From: Streptomyces sp. cg36
GTDB taxonomy: Bacteria > Actinomycetota > Actinomycetes > Streptomycetales > Streptomycetaceae
DNA: 64,000 nt
Reading direction: 5' to 3'
Assembly: GCF_041080675.1 (NCBI RefSeq)
Contig: NZ_CP163520.1
Coordinates: 744,001-808,000 of the forward strand
Positions 63,234-64,000 of this stretch are shown piece by piece. The notes under the pieces were generated by a model. It was given only the letters and a program-made list of their open reading frames with translations, was not told the DNA's origin and did no database searches. The translations under genes and the position numbers were made by a program. How positions within the stretch are numbered: position 1 is the stretch's first letter; every line of letters begins with the position of its first letter.

Positions 63234-63239
63234 AGGCTA
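63234..63239 (-). promoter_or_regulatory. Leaderless-type -10 hexamer of the 87-aa gene
   Basis: Read leftward, TAGCCT lies 6 nt before the ATG at 63227. Confidence 0.45.
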
Positions 63240-63263
63240 GCGGCCCCGCACCGGCGCGCGGTG

Positions 63264-64000
63264 TCACCGCGCCGTGGCCGTCGGCGGGCGGGTCGGGGCG
63301 GCCGTGTCCCGGACGAACCCGGCGGTCACGAAGTGGTCGCTGTTCATGGTCACGGCGACCTCGGTGGCCCGTACGGGCTGGACGGCGCCGTCGACGGTCC
63401 AGTGGTCGAGCCGGTAGCCGCTCTTCGCCACGGCGGTGACGGTGACCTGGTCGCCCCTGTCGAACAGACCGGTCGCCGCCGGGGTCACCGAACCGTGCGC
63501 GGGGCTCTCGGGCGCCGCGGTGAGCGCGTACCGCACCGGCACCGGGGGTGTGGTGGCGGGCGGGGTGCGGTAGTTGGCGAGCACCGGGCCGGTGAGGTTC
63601 ATGACCCGGACGCAGTCGGCGGGCTCCGGCTCGCCGAGCGGCACGCCCCGGGGCTTGCCCCGGTAGGTCTGCCGGGGGTTGGAGAACCACAGTCCGGTCT
63701 CGCACCTGTCCTCGCGCGCGCACGACATGGTGTATCCCATGATGTCCGTCCAGGTGCGGTCGGCGGGCAGGAAGCCGTGGTTGTCGGGGTAGTAGGGGTC
63801 GAAGTTGCCGCTCTGGTAGTTCTCCGCCGCGGGGTTCACCGGGTCGGTGACGTAGTCGTGGTAGAGCCCGAAGTTGTGCCCGATCTCGTGCGCCAGGTGG
63901 TAGGTGCCGAGGGTGTCGGACTGCTGGGCGCCGAAGGCCGCGCCGTCGCTGCCCGCACCGCGTGCGGCGCCGGGGACGATCCTGGGCAGCGCGGGGGCGT
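63264..64000 (-). CDS. Metzincin metalloprotease, C-terminal part (runs off the right edge)
   Basis: At least 245 residues are in the window; the N-terminus lies beyond it. GTYHLAHEIGHNFGLYHDYV is the HExxHxxGxxHD zinc site and WTDIMGYTMSCA the Met-turn, so this is a metzincin, probably reprolysin/M12B- or M66-like and secreted. The C-terminal part (VRYALTAAPESPAHGSVTPAATGLFDRGDQVTVTAVAKSGYRLDHWTVDG split over strands) is a bacterial-repeat domain of the InlB type. The reading frame is open through the right edge; an internal GTG near 63839 is not the start because the zinc site lies upstream of it. Confidence 0.88.
   Translation of the reverse strand, partial: APALPRIVPGAARGAGSDGAAFGAQQSDTLGTYHLAHEIGHNFGLYHDYVTDPVNPAAENYQSGNFDPYYPDNHGFLPADRTWTDIMGYTMSCAREDRCETGLWFSNPRQTYRGKPRGVPLGEPEPADCVRVMNLTGPVLANYRTPPATTPPVPVRYALTAAPESPAHGSVTPAATGLFDRGDQVTVTAVAKSGYRLDHWTVDGAVQPVRATEVAVTMNSDHFVTAGFVRDTAAPTRPPTATAR

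Noticed and set aside
1..64000. CRISPR arrays, tRNA/rRNA genes, insertion sequences, prophage or attachment sites
   Set aside because: I saw no regularly spaced repeats, cloverleaf-like sequences, transposase or integrase genes. Small RNAs cannot be excluded by eye.

Overview
The window is about 72% G+C, with dense, often 1-4 nt overlapping genes, strong GGAGG ribosome sites, many GTG starts and families typical of filamentous actinobacteria (SigB/F-type sigma factor with RsbW-like kinase, PAS/GAF/SpoIIE phosphatase, ECF sigma factors with long C-terminal extensions, mycothiol-dependent isomerase family, gas-vesicle genes, a DUF5133-like protein). It looks like a Streptomyces or close relative, probably an accessory-rich chromosomal arm region. 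I see no tRNA, rRNA, CRISPR array, insertion sequence or phage gene.

Layout. 1-3.4 kb: a glycerolipid locus (partial glpD, TetR, alkyl-DHAP synthase-like FAD enzyme, lipid kinase). 3.5-8.5 kb: VanZ protein, divergent MFS/LysR pair, VOC protein, HTH regulator. 8.7-13.4 kb: secreted subtilase, then a secreted phosphoesterase / MFS / anchored beta-propeller cassette. 13.6-20.4 kb: signalling block (SigB-like sigma factor, RsbW-like ATPase, esterase lipoprotein, membrane ECF sigma factor with a CAP domain, PAS-PAS-GAF-SpoIIE phosphatase). 20.5-22.1 kb: two small subunits of a molybdenum hydroxylase without the catalytic subunit. 22.3-31 kb: PRC-barrel protein, secreted GH20 hexosaminidase, Usp + ArsB/NhaD-type permease, LLM oxidoreductase, cytidine-deaminase-like protein, mycothiol-family enzyme, Tat lipoprotein phosphatase. 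31.2-33.8 kb: truncated NDH-2 gene abutting a partial gas-vesicle operon that ends in a CDF metal transporter. 34-42.4 kb: acetyltransferase, AI-2E permease, MFS, DUF4956 + polyphosphate-polymerase-type VTC pair, TetR, and an ABC exporter behind a SoxR-like box. 42.5-46.3 kb: a second phosphoesterase / MFS / propeller cassette, behind a CsnR-like palindrome. 46.4-53.6 kb: a six-gene operon (amidohydrolase, zincin-like protein with histone-H1-like tail, small acidic protein, membrane patatin, DUF4232 lipoprotein, membrane protein). 53.7-62 kb: UDG-family protein, then a five-gene translationally coupled operon (AMP ligase, MFS, acetyltransferase, LuxE, LuxC-ligase fusion). 62.3-64 kb: YciO/Sua5 protein, small conserved protein, and a metzincin protease running off the right end.

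Main points. (i) The phosphoesterase-MFS-propeller cassette occurs twice, 29 kb apart. MFS and propeller are clear paralogs, but the secreted phosphoesterase belongs to unrelated folds, which points to a conserved function for the trio. (ii) The LuxE/LuxC-type operon has acyl-activating and acyl-reducing enzymes but no luciferase, so it probably makes a small molecule through an aldehyde. (iii) One protein joins ECF sigma, HxxxCxxC zinc motif, membrane segment(s) and CAP domain. (iv) At least eight genes carry a TANNNT hexamer 6-7 nt before the start codon, suggesting leaderless transcripts.
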